Shown here piece by piece: positions 1-6,279 of a stretch of 32,990 bases of DNA. The translations under genes and the position numbers were made by a program. The stretch comes from Deltaproteobacteria bacterium (GTDB lineage: Bacteria > Desulfobacterota > GWC2-55-46 > UBA9637), in the NCBI GenBank assembly GCA_016214995.1, contig JACRML010000008.1:1-32990 (forward strand). Direction: 5' to 3'. The notes beneath the pieces were generated by a model. The model ran no database searches, was not told the origin of the DNA, and saw nothing but the letters and a program-made list of their open reading frames with translations. Positions within the stretch are counted from its first letter, which is position 1; every line of letters begins with the position of its first letter.

Positions 1-141
1 AGCCTCTCTGGAATAATTTAAAGCTTGTGAATCCACGAGATATGCCCAGGAATTTTGAGGTATGCTGGCAATGAGAAAAAAGGCAAATGCCAGATACAGT
101 GCAACAGGCTTTAAAATAAACATCGTTCTAATCTTTTGCAT
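1..141 (-). CDS. N-terminus of a secreted or anchored protein (partial), possibly PA2779 family
   Basis: Only the first 47 codons are present; the gene runs off the left edge. The ATG at 141 follows a GAGGT ribosome-binding site. The product starts with a short basic stretch (MQKIRT), then a hydrophobic core of about 20 residues and a plausible signal-peptidase region around ASIPQNSWA, so export to the periplasm or membrane anchoring is likely. The layout (signal peptide, then a short polar stretch) loosely recalls PA2779-family proteins, but too little is visible to assign a family. It follows the small membrane-protein gene at 241-474 on the same strand, about 100 bp downstream of it. The gap 142-240 holds nothing I recognise. 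Confidence 0.55.
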   Translation of the reverse strand, partial: MQKIRTMFILKPVALYLAFAFFLIASIPQNSWAYLVDSQALNYSREA

Positions 142-240
142 AACCGCACCTCGCTTAAAAGATTGTAAATTTTTAATTTCAAGTTTGAGATCTACGCCTT
201 ATTGATTTGCAACGGATATCCACGAATTACAAAGCGTAAT

Positions 241-474
241 TTATTTCTTCATGCCTATATAAATCAATACCACCCCGCCTCCGATAAGACCAACAGCAAT
301 ATAGGGCGAGATATTAAATATCTTTTTTTGCGGCTCTTCTACGCTTACGGGGCCGAGTTTTATAGTTTTCGTCCTTTTAAATGTAATCTCAGGGTAGATG
401 AGCGCTATCACTCCAACTATGATAAGTATTACTCCAAAGATAAGACAGATGTAGTCTTTTTGTCTTCTTACCAT
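241..474 (-). CDS. small membrane protein, two TM segments (DUF3185-like)
   Basis: A 77-aa protein with two hydrophobic segments (about residues 9-27 and 56-75) joined by a charged loop containing a TIKLGPVSVE-like stretch. This pattern is seen in DUF3185-type small inner-membrane proteins, where a loop of the form 'LGPxxV' sits between two helices. The function of that family is unknown. The ATG at 474 is preceded by a GAGGT ribosome-binding site about 6 nt away. The gene may be co-transcribed with the partial gene at 1-141. The family call rests on motif recall only. Confidence 0.7.
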   Translation of the reverse strand: MVRRQKDYICLIFGVILIIVGVIALIYPEITFKRTKTIKLGPVSVEEPQKKIFNISPYIAVGLIGGGVVLIYIGMKK

Positions 475-591
475 TCTTAACCTCTAAATGTTTTTCAATA
501 TAGACTAAAAATTATTGTTTTGTCAATAGTCATTGCAAAACCCTCGCAAGGTGTGTTATTTTTTAGTCTCAAAAAATTATCGAGGTGCTTA

Positions 592-873
592 ATGCGGCTT
601 TCAAAAGAGCAGGTTGAAAAGATTTCCAAGAGTATACTGAATACTTTAAAGGCAAAAGAGCTTATTATTCTCAAGGCCAACGAAGAGACGGTACTGCACA
701 GGATTACCGACATCTTTCTCAATGACCTTAAGGCCGAAGACGAACTCGACAGAGAGGTTGAAGAGATAATAAAGGGGCATACCAAAGAGATTGAGGCAGG
801 CCGCATGGATTACCGCAAGATGTTTAGTCTTATAAAGGGAAAGCTGGCCAAAGAAAGGAGTATTGTCCTATGA
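592..873 (+). CDS. DUF507 family protein (first of a tandem pair)
   Basis: A 93-aa, highly charged, mostly helical protein starting MRLSKEQVEKISK, the typical opening of DUF507 proteins, which are common in Aquificae, Nitrospirota and Desulfobacterota. The open frame continues upstream, but the ATG at 592 is chosen because a GAGGTG ribosome-binding site lies just before it and the family begins with MRLS/MRIS. Its stop overlaps the start of the next gene (ATGA at 870-873), so the two are translationally coupled. No catalytic residues can be named; the family's role is unknown. The pair probably forms a complex or arose by tandem duplication. Confidence 0.85.
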   Translation: MRLSKEQVEKISKSILNTLKAKELIILKANEETVLHRITDIFLNDLKAEDELDREVEEIIKGHTKEIEAGRMDYRKMFSLIKGKLAKERSIVL

Positions 874-1142
874 GGCTTTCAGAAGACAGGATATCGCATC
901 TTGCGCATCTTATAACCGATGGAATCTGGAAAGACGACCTTGTTGACTTTGTAGATGAGGACAAGGTTTTGCACGAAACAAAAAAGAGCATTGCGGATTA
1001 TTTAAAGATAGAAGATGTAGTGGACGACATGGTGAGGGGAAAGATAAGGTCAATATCAAGACCTATCCCGGAAGGAAGTAAGGAATGGGAGGTGTTGTAT
1101 AAGAAGTATTATCAGGAGGAGATAGCGAAAAAGAGATTTTAA
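870..1142 (+). CDS. DUF507 family protein (second of a tandem pair)
   Basis: A 90-aa protein (MRLSEDRISHLAHLITDG...) with the same family opening as the preceding gene and a C-terminal block rich in lysine and aromatic residues (EWEVLYKKYYQEE). The family has no known biochemical function. The start overlaps the stop of the first DUF507 gene by 4 bp, which indicates one operon. The two paralogues are clearly diverged: they share the MRLS start and the VLHxI/VLHETK-type segment but differ over most of their length. That favours an old duplication rather than a recent one. Confidence 0.85.
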   Translation: MRLSEDRISHLAHLITDGIWKDDLVDFVDEDKVLHETKKSIADYLKIEDVVDDMVRGKIRSISRPIPEGSKEWEVLYKKYYQEEIAKKRF

Positions 1143-1169
1143 TATGCGATTACACTGATTATAAAGACA

Positions 1170-1221
1170 GATTACACAGATTCAATAATGAGGAGGGATA
1201 TTGTTTAAAATCTGTGCAATC
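1170..1221 (+). repeat. intergenic inverted repeat of the GATTACACAGATT type
   Basis: GATTACACAGATT at 1170-1182 faces AATCTGTGCAATC at 1209-1221; one arm is the reverse complement of the other with one mismatch. A degenerate copy of the arm, starting GATTACACTGATTAT, lies just before at 1148. The element fills most of the gap between the second DUF507 gene and the DUF445 gene and could fold as a hairpin with a 26-nt loop. I recall similar repeats from intergenic spaces of other bacteria. Confidence 0.6.
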
Positions 1222-1235
1222 AAGAATAACTTTTT

Positions 1236-1835
1236 ATGGATTACAAGATATTTATTCCGCCAATTACAGGGGCAGTCATAGGCTGGTTCACGAATTATGT
1301 GGCAATAAAGATGCTCTTCAGACCTTACACACCTGTAAACCTCTTGGGTTATAAACTTCAGGGCCTCATCCCGAAAAGAAGAAAAGAAATAGCAGCCGGC
1401 ATTGCAAAGACCATTGAAAGAGAGCTTATCTCTGCCAAAGATTTTGCTCTGGTGCTGGAAGGTGTTGAATGGAAAGAAGAGGTTGAAAGGGCTGTAGACG
1501 AGATAGTGGAGCATAGGTTTAAAGCAGGCAAGATAAAGAAGATACCTCTCATAGGACTTATTTCAGAAAACCTCACCTATCACATCAAATACCTCCTTAC
1601 AAAAGAAGTAATAAAACATATAGATGAGAAAAAAGGCTCCTTTGTAGAAAAGTTTCATGACAAGGTTAATGTGAAAGAGATGCTTGTTACCAGAATAGAT
1701 AATCTGGATATAAAAAGATTCGAGGCACTGCTTACAGATTTTATTGCCAGAGAGCTGCGCCACATAGAATGGTTTGGCGGTGCGCTGGGGTTTGTGATTG
1801 GCGTGATACAGGTGGGGATTGTGTATCTTCTTTGA
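1236..1835 (+). CDS. DUF445 family membrane protein
   Basis: A 199-aa protein with a hydrophobic N-terminus (IFIPPITGAVIGWFTNYVAI, about residues 5-25) followed by the KMLFRP and GxIPKRRxEIA motifs typical of DUF445 (YheB/YjiN-like) proteins. A second hydrophobic segment at the extreme C-terminus (GGALGFVIGVIQVGIVYLL) is also a family hallmark, giving two membrane anchors with a soluble helical domain between them. It is shorter than many DUF445 members (around 400 aa), but compact versions like this exist. The function is unknown. The ATG at 1236 has no strong ribosome-binding site, and the repeat at 1170-1221 lies directly upstream. Confidence 0.85.
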   Translation: MDYKIFIPPITGAVIGWFTNYVAIKMLFRPYTPVNLLGYKLQGLIPKRRKEIAAGIAKTIERELISAKDFALVLEGVEWKEEVERAVDEIVEHRFKAGKIKKIPLIGLISENLTYHIKYLLTKEVIKHIDEKKGSFVEKFHDKVNVKEMLVTRIDNLDIKRFEALLTDFIARELRHIEWFGGALGFVIGVIQVGIVYLL

Positions 1836-1889
1836 TTCAAAGAGCCATAGTTTTTACTCTGATACTTTGAGACTTTGACTCTTTGATAT
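1836..1889 (+). repeat. heptad short tandem repeat array (intergenic)
   Basis: Between the DUF445 gene and thiD the sequence falls into degenerate 7-bp units. From 1855 they read TACTCTG, ATACTTT, and then three further units built from the same GACTTT/TTTGA words up to 1889. The same words recur in the intergenic array near 29.4 kb. The array ends 24 bp before the thiD start, so the thiD leader consists largely of repeat and has no clear Shine-Dalgarno sequence. Confidence 0.7.
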
Positions 1890-1912
1890 TGTGAATATTA
1901 TTTTGGTTTATT

Positions 1913-2686
1913 ATGAACAAATTTGTCTTAACCATAGCAGGCGCTGATCCTTCCGGCGGAGCCGGCATCCAGAGGGATTTGGAAACCTTTGAAGATTTCG
2001 GATTACATGGGTTATCGGTAATCACTGCGCTTACAGCACAGAATGAGAAAAAGGTGCAGGCTGTTTTCCCTGTGCCAGTGGCCTTCGTTGTTAAGCAAAT
2101 AGAGGCTCTTCTTAAGGAATATCGTATAGATGTTGTGAAACTTGGAATGCTGGCAACAGGCGATATTGTGCTTGCCATTGCCCGCCTCTTTAAAAAGGCC
2201 AAATTTCAAAAAATAGTTATTGACCCTGTGTTGATGTCCAGCAGCGGCTATCCTCTTTTGGATAAAAAAGGTATAATTCTATTAAAAGAGCGGCTGCTGC
2301 CTTTTGCAACTATTGTTACGCCAAACTTAAATGAGGCAGCTATCGTTGCAGGCATGAAAAGGATTTCAAATATGGAAGAAATGAAGCTGGCAGCTATAAA
2401 AATCAAGAAGCTTGGGCCGATGTTTGTTTTGATAAAAGGGGGGCACCTGAAAACAGTAAGCAGTAAGCAGTTGGCAGTAAGCAGCAAAAAGGCTATTGAT
2501 ATACTCTATGACGGCAGAAAGTTTAAGATATTTGAAGCAAAGATGATAAATAAAGATGTTCATGGAACGGGCTGTATCCTCTCCTCTGCAATTGCGGCAG
2601 GCCTTGCAAAGGGGCTGAATATGGAAGATGCTGTGAAAAGAGCAAAACTCTATACAACAAGGATTATAAAGCAGGAAACAATATAA
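1913..2686 (+). CDS. thiD: hydroxymethylpyrimidine/phosphomethylpyrimidine kinase
   Basis: A 257-aa ribokinase-fold enzyme of thiamine biosynthesis that phosphorylates HMP and HMP-P. The N-terminal LTIAGADPSGGAGIQRDLETF is the diagnostic ThiD substrate-binding motif. VIDPVLMSSSGYPLL, TPNLNEA, VLIKGGH and the C-terminal DVHGTGCILSSAIAA (anion hole and catalytic Asp) are all present in order. Oddly, about residues 180-193, between KGGHL and DILYDGRKF, are encoded by a heptad repeat array (2454-2488), giving TVSSKQLAVSSKK. This lengthens a loop that is normally short. The flanking motifs are intact, so the enzyme is probably functional. The DUF2062 gene starts 2 bp after the stop, suggesting co-transcription. 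Confidence 0.93.
   Translation: MNKFVLTIAGADPSGGAGIQRDLETFEDFGLHGLSVITALTAQNEKKVQAVFPVPVAFVVKQIEALLKEYRIDVVKLGMLATGDIVLAIARLFKKAKFQKIVIDPVLMSSSGYPLLDKKGIILLKERLLPFATIVTPNLNEAAIVAGMKRISNMEEMKLAAIKIKKLGPMFVLIKGGHLKTVSSKQLAVSSKKAIDILYDGRKFKIFEAKMINKDVHGTGCILSSAIAAGLAKGLNMEDAVKRAKLYTTRIIKQETI
2454..2488 (+). repeat. heptad repeat array inside thiD
   Basis: Five consecutive 7-bp units in perfect register, three of them exactly CAGTAAG and two variants (CAGTTGG, CAGCAAA). It lies within the thiD coding frame between two conserved motifs and adds about a dozen Ser/Lys-rich residues. 35 bp is not a multiple of 3, so the in-frame outcome depended on the exact junctions or on later small indels. Confidence 0.85.
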
Positions 2687-2688
2687 CA

Positions 2689-3204
2689 ATGGCAAACAAA
2701 AAAAACCACAGCAGGTTTACAAAGATTAAACGTTGGATTAAACTTCATTACTATAAAATAGTCCGCATTGACGACCCGCCTTATAAAATCGCCAGAGGCG
2801 TTGCCATAGGCGTATTCATGGGCATATTCCCGACCCCCTTTATCGGGCCTTTACTGGCAATTCTCGGTGCATACATTCTCAAGGCGAATAAAGCAGCCTC
2901 AGTCCTTGGAAGCTTAATCATGAACCCTCTTACAACACCATTGTTCTGGATGCTGTCTGCAGCGGTAGGCGCAGCTATCATGCAAAGCGACAGAGAAATC
3001 GTCATGCAAAGCATAAAGAATCATCAACTATTAAATGGCGTGAGTTGGGCGATTCTGGTATATATGGTCGGTAATATCATTGTTTCGACGGTATTTACCG
3101 TAGCGTCGTACTTCATTACGAAAAGATGGATAATCATACATAGAAGGCATAAAGCCATGAAGATGCTGGCAAAGAGGGACAGTCTTATAGGAAAGGGATT
3201 GTAA
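2689..3204 (+). CDS. DUF2062 domain membrane protein
   Basis: A 171-aa protein with the DUF2062 signature: a short basic N-terminus, then SPxxIAxGxAxGxFxGxxPTPFxG-like sequence (here DPPYKIARGVAIGVFMGIFPTP), two hydrophobic hairpins and the MNPLTTPLFW motif. Four membrane segments are likely (about residues 35-65, 75-105, 118-140). The function is not established; members are often found next to glycosyltransferase or envelope genes. The ATG lies 2 bp after the thiD stop with a weak AGGAAA ribosome-binding site inside thiD, so the pair is probably one transcript. Confidence 0.85.
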   Translation: MANKKNHSRFTKIKRWIKLHYYKIVRIDDPPYKIARGVAIGVFMGIFPTPFIGPLLAILGAYILKANKAASVLGSLIMNPLTTPLFWMLSAAVGAAIMQSDREIVMQSIKNHQLLNGVSWAILVYMVGNIIVSTVFTVASYFITKRWIIIHRRHKAMKMLAKRDSLIGKGL

Positions 3205-3287
3205 GGCGTTCTCATCGCCCTATATGATTTTGATAAGTGTGGAATAAGTGTAAAAAAGAATGTTAGGTTGCAAAACAAGGATTACAT

Positions 3288-3611
3288 ATGGAGCAGAAAC
3301 ACTCAAGAATTGGAATCGCCTCGTTCGTGATAAGTATTATATCTGGACCCCTCTTTTTCTTGACGCTGTTCATCGCGATAATAATGGAAGGATTTAGGCC
3401 TACAGCAATGGACCATGACCCTTTAATAGAAACAGTGCTTGTACCACTTATATTAGTTTTACTACTTGCAAACTTCGTAGCCTTGGGGCTTGGTATTGGA
3501 GGTCTTTTTAAGAAAAGCCGGAAGAAGATTTTCGCAATTCTCGGAACGGTATTCTCTTCGGTGCCTGTGGTGGGAATGATATTAAACGCAATCATTCACA
3601 ACTTAGAATAA
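3288..3611 (+). CDS. small multi-spanning membrane protein carried by the cassette
   Basis: A 107-aa protein with three hydrophobic segments (about residues 7-31, 46-70 and 81-103) separated by short charged loops, including a KKSRKKIFAILG stretch. This arrangement (HSRxGIASFVIS..., then GLGIGGLFKKxRKKxFAILG) resembles DUF4190-like small inner-membrane proteins of unknown function. It starts at the first ATG of the candidate cassette, with only a weak AAGGA ribosome-binding site. It is the sole gene between the cassette boundaries. A defence role cannot be read from the sequence. Confidence 0.7.
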   Translation: MEQKHSRIGIASFVISIISGPLFFLTLFIAIIMEGFRPTAMDHDPLIETVLVPLILVLLLANFVALGLGIGGLFKKSRKKIFAILGTVFSSVPVVGMILNAIIHNLE

Positions 3612-3633
3612 ACATGGACAGCGACCAATGAAC

Positions 3634-3657
3634 TACCCCGCAGCAAGCTGCGGGGTA
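3634..3657 (+). repeat. REP-like perfect hairpin
   Basis: TACCCCGCAG and CTGCGGGGTA form a perfect 10-bp stem around a CAAG loop, 22 bp after the membrane-protein stop. No T-run follows, so it looks more like a REP palindrome than a classical terminator. A related but degenerate copy (CGAAG, CAAG, CTTCG, then GGGG) lies at 3709-3725. Confidence 0.7.
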
Positions 3658-3708
3658 TCTGAAAACACCTCACAGAAGCTACAATTGTTGTTGATACAAA
3701 AAAAATTA

Positions 3709-3725
3709 CGAAGCAAGCTTCGGGG
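3709..3725 (+). repeat. second, degenerate REP-like hairpin
   Basis: A 5-bp stem CGAAG/CTTCG around the same CAAG loop as the hairpin at 3634, followed by GGG. The left arm has lost its matching C run. The shared loop and flanks suggest the two hairpins belong to one repeat family. Confidence 0.5.
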
Positions 3726-3753
3726 AATTAGACCCGAAGTGATTAAAAAGGAA

Positions 3754-3813
3754 GCCTAACAATTCACTCCAGCGGACGGGCAATAGCCCGCCAGTGCATT
3801 TCTGACGTTGGGG
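3754..3813 (+). other. attC-like recombination site (60 bp)
   Basis: R'' box GCCTAAC at 3754-3760 and R' box GTTGGGG at 3807-3813 enclose an imperfect hairpin. CCAGCGGACGGGC on the left faces GCCCGCC on the right around an AATA loop. The pairing is CGGGC:GCCCG, then an unpaired A, then GG:CC. The single extrahelical A in the left arm and the 60-bp length are typical of integron attC sites. The right arm beyond GCCCGCC pairs poorly, so the site may be partly decayed. Confidence 0.68.
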
Positions 3814-3849
3814 ATGCAGAAAAAATATTTCTGAAAACCATTATCCCCA
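3809..3849 (+). repeat. nested stem-loop beside the attC-like site
   Basis: TGGGGAT (3809-3815) pairs with ATCCCCA (3843-3849), and inside it CAGAAA (3817-3822) pairs with TTTCTG (3828-3833). The structure starts within the R' box of the attC-like site. It could be a terminator-like or structural element, but no T-run follows. The rest of the gap 3612-3915 is accounted for by the two REP-like hairpins, the attC-like site, and the livK ribosome-binding region. Confidence 0.45.
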
Positions 3850-3915
3850 GCAGAAAGGCAACAGAAATTTGAAAGGAGTATTTATGAAAGCAAGAAATAA
3901 CAGGAGGCATGAAGC

Positions 3916-5052
3916 ATGGAAAAAATCAAGATTGCGTTTTTGTTATTTATTGTCCACTTTTCACTGTTCACTGTTTTTACAGGCTGTGCCAAAAAGGAAG
4001 ATACCGTAAAAATCGGCGTTGCAGGCCCAATGACAGGGGATCAGGCAAAGATGGGAACTGATTTGAAAAATGGCGTTGAGCTTGCAGTAAGTGAATGGAA
4101 CGAAAAGGGTGGAGCGCTTGGGAAAAAGATTGAACTCTTTATTGAAGACGACCAGCATGACCCAAAGCTTGCAGTAACAGTCGCCAATAAACTTTCTAAC
4201 TCAGGCGTTGCAGGTGTCATTGGGCACTGGAACAGCTCTGCATCCATCCCTGCATCAGAGGTTTATAAAGACAGAAGCAATATCCCCATGATAACCCCTG
4301 CGTCAACAAACCCGCGGTTGACAGAGAGAGGTTTTGAAAATGTATTCAGGGTTTGCGGCAGGGACGACCAGCAAGGGAAGATTGCGGCGGAGTTTGTTGC
4401 AAAGTCGCTCAAGGTAAAAAAGGTCGCCATTATCCACGATAAGACAACATACGGCCAGGGACTTGCAGATGAATTTAAAAAGGCTCTGGGAAATGCGGCA
4501 GAGGTTGTTTACTACGGAGTTGTGATTCAGGGGGATAAAGATTTCAGGGCAGTTTTGACAAGCATCAAGGATAAAAAACCTGATATCATCTATTTCGGCG
4601 GCATATATCCGGAGGCAGGACTGCTGGTAAAACAGGCAAAGGAGCTTGGCATAAAGGCGCCGTTTATGAGCGGCGATGGAACCATTGACAAGGAGTTTAT
4701 AAAAATTGCAGGCAAAGAAAATGCAGAAGGCACATATCTGACATTCAGCCCCGACCCTTTAAATATTCCAACAGCAAAGGCATTTCTTGATAAATACCAT
4801 GCAAAATATGGAGAGCACGGGCCGTATTCCATCTATGCCTATGATGCGGCAAATATCCTTTTAACAGGCATTAGCGAGGCTGGTATAACCGATGGAAAAA
4901 AGATTGCCGATGCAATTCACAATCTGGCTTACGATGGCGCGCTCGGCAAAGTCCAGTTTGACAAAAAAGGAGATGTGCTGAAAGCTCCGTATATTGTCTG
5001 GGTTACGAAAGATGGAGAGTTTAAGGAGTATTGGAAACCAGAAAGAGAATAG
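3916..5052 (+). CDS. livK: branched-chain amino acid ABC transporter, substrate-binding lipoprotein
   Basis: A 378-aa type I periplasmic binding protein of the LIV family (Peripla_BP_6). It has a lipoprotein signal peptide ending in FTGC (Cys24), then VKIGVAGPMTGDQAKMGTDLKNGVELAV, the standard LivJ/LivK opening. GVIGHWNSSASIPASEVY and PMITPASTNPRLTERG form the ligand-site region, and VAIIHDKTTYGQGLADEFKK is also conserved. The true ligand (Leu/Ile/Val or another amino acid) cannot be told. The ATG at 3916 has AGGAGG 8 nt upstream. Part of the signal peptide (VHFSLFTV, residues 13-20) is encoded by a heptad array at 3954-3974, a striking case of a repeat serving as hydrophobic core. livH follows after an 81-bp repeat-filled gap. 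Confidence 0.92.
   Translation: MEKIKIAFLLFIVHFSLFTVFTGCAKKEDTVKIGVAGPMTGDQAKMGTDLKNGVELAVSEWNEKGGALGKKIELFIEDDQHDPKLAVTVANKLSNSGVAGVIGHWNSSASIPASEVYKDRSNIPMITPASTNPRLTERGFENVFRVCGRDDQQGKIAAEFVAKSLKVKKVAIIHDKTTYGQGLADEFKKALGNAAEVVYYGVVIQGDKDFRAVLTSIKDKKPDIIYFGGIYPEAGLLVKQAKELGIKAPFMSGDGTIDKEFIKIAGKENAEGTYLTFSPDPLNIPTAKAFLDKYHAKYGEHGPYSIYAYDAANILLTGISEAGITDGKKIADAIHNLAYDGALGKVQFDKKGDVLKAPYIVWVTKDGEFKEYWKPERE
3954..3974 (+). repeat. heptad repeat array inside the livK signal peptide
   Basis: Three 7-bp units in register: CCACTTT, then TCACTGT twice. They encode part of the hydrophobic core of the livK lipoprotein signal sequence. The 7-bp period matches the arrays elsewhere in this window. Confidence 0.75.
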
Positions 5053-5126
5053 GGTTTCAGGATTCAAGGGTTCTGGGGTTCCAGTAAAAACCTTGACCCC
5101 TTGAACCCTCGGCCACTTGAACCTTG
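5053..5126 (+). repeat. heptad repeat array, two facing arms (intergenic)
   Basis: Starting right after the livK stop, units such as GGTTTCA, GGATTCA and AGGGTTC run rightwards. After a short A-rich middle (5085-5090), units with the complementary words (CCTTGAC, CCCTTGA) run to about 5126. The two halves are roughly inverted copies and could form an imperfect hairpin. The array reaches to within 8 bp of the livH start, leaving no recognisable ribosome-binding site. Confidence 0.75.
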
Positions 5127-5133
5127 TATTTTT

Positions 5134-6036
5134 ATGTTATTCCAGCAACTCATAAACGGTCTAACCCTCGGCAGTGTCTATGCCCTGATTGCCTTGGGCT
5201 ACACCATGGTCTATGGCATATTACAGCTCATAAATTTTGCCCATGGTGAAATTTATATGATTGGCGCATACATGGCCATAATCACGCTGGGTGTTTTAAC
5301 TGCTACTGGGCTTACCGCCGTAAACCTCCCATTGACCATATTATTAGTCTTTGTTATTTCAGGCCTTTTTTGCGGTGCGTACGGATTGACCATGGAAAGG
5401 ATTGCATACAGGCCGCTCCGTCATGCGCACCGGCTTTCACCCTTAATCTCGGCAATCGGCATGTCCATATTTCTTCAAAACTACGTTATGCTGAGCCAAG
5501 GCACGGTTGACAAGGTTTTTCCGCACATTATCCCTTCAACAGGAATAGAAATCCTCAACGCAAGCATAAGCTATCTACAAATTTTTATTCTTTTGACATC
5601 ACTTGCTTTAATGGCAATCCTCCACCTTTTTATAAAAAAGACAAGGCTCGGCAAGGCCATGCGCGCAACCAGCCAGGACAGCAGGATGGCAAGCCTCGTG
5701 GGTATAAATGTAGATAGCGTCATAGCGGTTACATTCGCAATAGGTTCAATCCTTGCCGCTGCCGCAGGCGTGATGGTTGCCATGTATTACGGCTCTGTAA
5801 ATTTCTTTATCGGCTATAGCGCGGGCATCAAGGCATTTACCGCAGCAGTGCTCGGCGGCATCGGCAACATCCCGGGCGCCATGCTCGGCGGGCTTTTGCT
5901 CGGCCTTGTGGAAGGCCTGGGCGCCGGCTACATATCCAGCGAATATAAAGATGTGTTTGCTTTCTTGATATTGATACTTGTTTTGATATTCCGGCCGACG
6001 GGGTTATTAGGGGAGCGGGTTGGGGAAAAGGTGTAA
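5134..6036 (+). CDS. livH: branched-chain amino acid ABC transporter permease
   Basis: A 300-aa LivH-type inner-membrane permease with about eight hydrophobic segments. The opening LFQQLINGLTLGSVYALIALGYTMVYGILQLINFAHGE is the diagnostic LivH start. FAIGSILAAAAGVMVAMYYG and the GGIGNIPGAMLGGLLLGLVEGLG EAA-loop region are also present. The open frame extends upstream to 5101 through repeat sequence, but the ATG at 5134 matches the family start. The partner genes livM, livG and livF, which normally follow directly, are absent. The next element is the inverted-repeat element at 6039, and then unrelated defence-type genes. The transporter is therefore incomplete here or completed from elsewhere. 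Confidence 0.93.
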   Translation: MLFQQLINGLTLGSVYALIALGYTMVYGILQLINFAHGEIYMIGAYMAIITLGVLTATGLTAVNLPLTILLVFVISGLFCGAYGLTMERIAYRPLRHAHRLSPLISAIGMSIFLQNYVMLSQGTVDKVFPHIIPSTGIEILNASISYLQIFILLTSLALMAILHLFIKKTRLGKAMRATSQDSRMASLVGINVDSVIAVTFAIGSILAAAAGVMVAMYYGSVNFFIGYSAGIKAFTAAVLGGIGNIPGAMLGGLLLGLVEGLGAGYISSEYKDVFAFLILILVLIFRPTGLLGERVGEKV

Positions 6037-6038
6037 GT

Positions 6039-6192
6039 AGTTCACGCTGAAAAATGTCCATCTGTGTTGTTGTCACTGCGGCTTCTGTGCTCAACTTGGG
6101 GACAGATTTGAAATCTGTCCCCAGTATGCCCCCGATTGAATCTATAGGGGGCTTGCTCCGCCTTGCATCTGGGCAGTTTTTGAGCGTGAACT
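6039..6192 (+). mobile_element. MITE-like 154-bp inverted-repeat element
   Basis: AGTTCACGCTGAAAAA at 6039-6054 and TTTTTGAGCGTGAACT at 6177-6192 are terminal inverted repeats matching in 15 of 16 positions. Inside lies a perfect palindrome (6098-6122; GGGGACAGATTT and its complement) and a GCCCCC/GGGGGC stem at about 6128-6152. No ORF is present. I see no convincing target duplication. It begins 2 bp after the livH stop and ends at the putative promoter of the HEPN gene. It could be a MITE or a composite REP element. Confidence 0.65.
6098..6122 (+). repeat. perfect REP-like palindrome inside the MITE-like element
   Basis: GGGGACAGATTT, one G, then AAATCTGTCCCC: a 12-bp perfect stem. It resembles the GGGGACAG-type palindromes I recall as dispersed repeats in many bacteria, often linked to REP-associated tyrosine transposases. 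No such transposase lies in this window. Confidence 0.7.
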
Positions 6193-6219
6193 GATATAAA
6201 TGGTATTTTTTAGTATAAT
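6191..6219 (+). promoter_or_regulatory. possible sigma-70 promoter for the HEPN/MNT genes
   Basis: TATAAT at 6214-6219 matches the -10 consensus exactly; CTGATA 17 bp upstream matches the -35 in 4 of 6 positions. The -35 touches the right end of the MITE-like element. A GTGGGC/GCCCAC hairpin (6248-6263) follows in the leader. Confidence 0.4.
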
Positions 6220-6279
6220 ATGGCAAATTAAAAACAAATCAAGTAGGGTGGGCCTATGCCCACAAAAAACTCCTTACGT

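Larger units (their letters stand above)
3263..3807 (+). mobile_element. candidate integron gene cassette (545 bp, one ORF)
   Basis: The proposed cassette starts at the TT of a G^TT site (G at 3262), where the sequence reads GTTAGGT. It ends at the G of GTTGGGG (3807) after an attC-like hairpin. The R'' box of that attC is GCCTAAC (3754-3760), which fits the RYYYAAC consensus. Its reverse complement, GTTAGGC, matches the left boundary GTTAGGT in 6 of 7 positions and both fit GTTRRRY, as expected for an excised circle closing on itself. One ORF begins 25 bp after the left boundary, the usual cassette design. No integrase is present in the window. The boundaries are observed; the recombination history is inferred. 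Confidence 0.7.

Noticed and set aside
3884-4012. A 42-codon frame with AAAGGAG before ATG 3884, overlapping livK
   Set aside because: It overlaps the livK signal region in another frame and has no recognisable product; livK has its own AGGAGG at the proper distance. It could be a leader but nothing supports it.
6256-6279. ATG 6256 as the start of the HEPN gene
   Set aside because: It sits inside a GTGGGC/GCCCAC palindrome and adds eight residues unlike the family; ATG 6280 gives the usual start.
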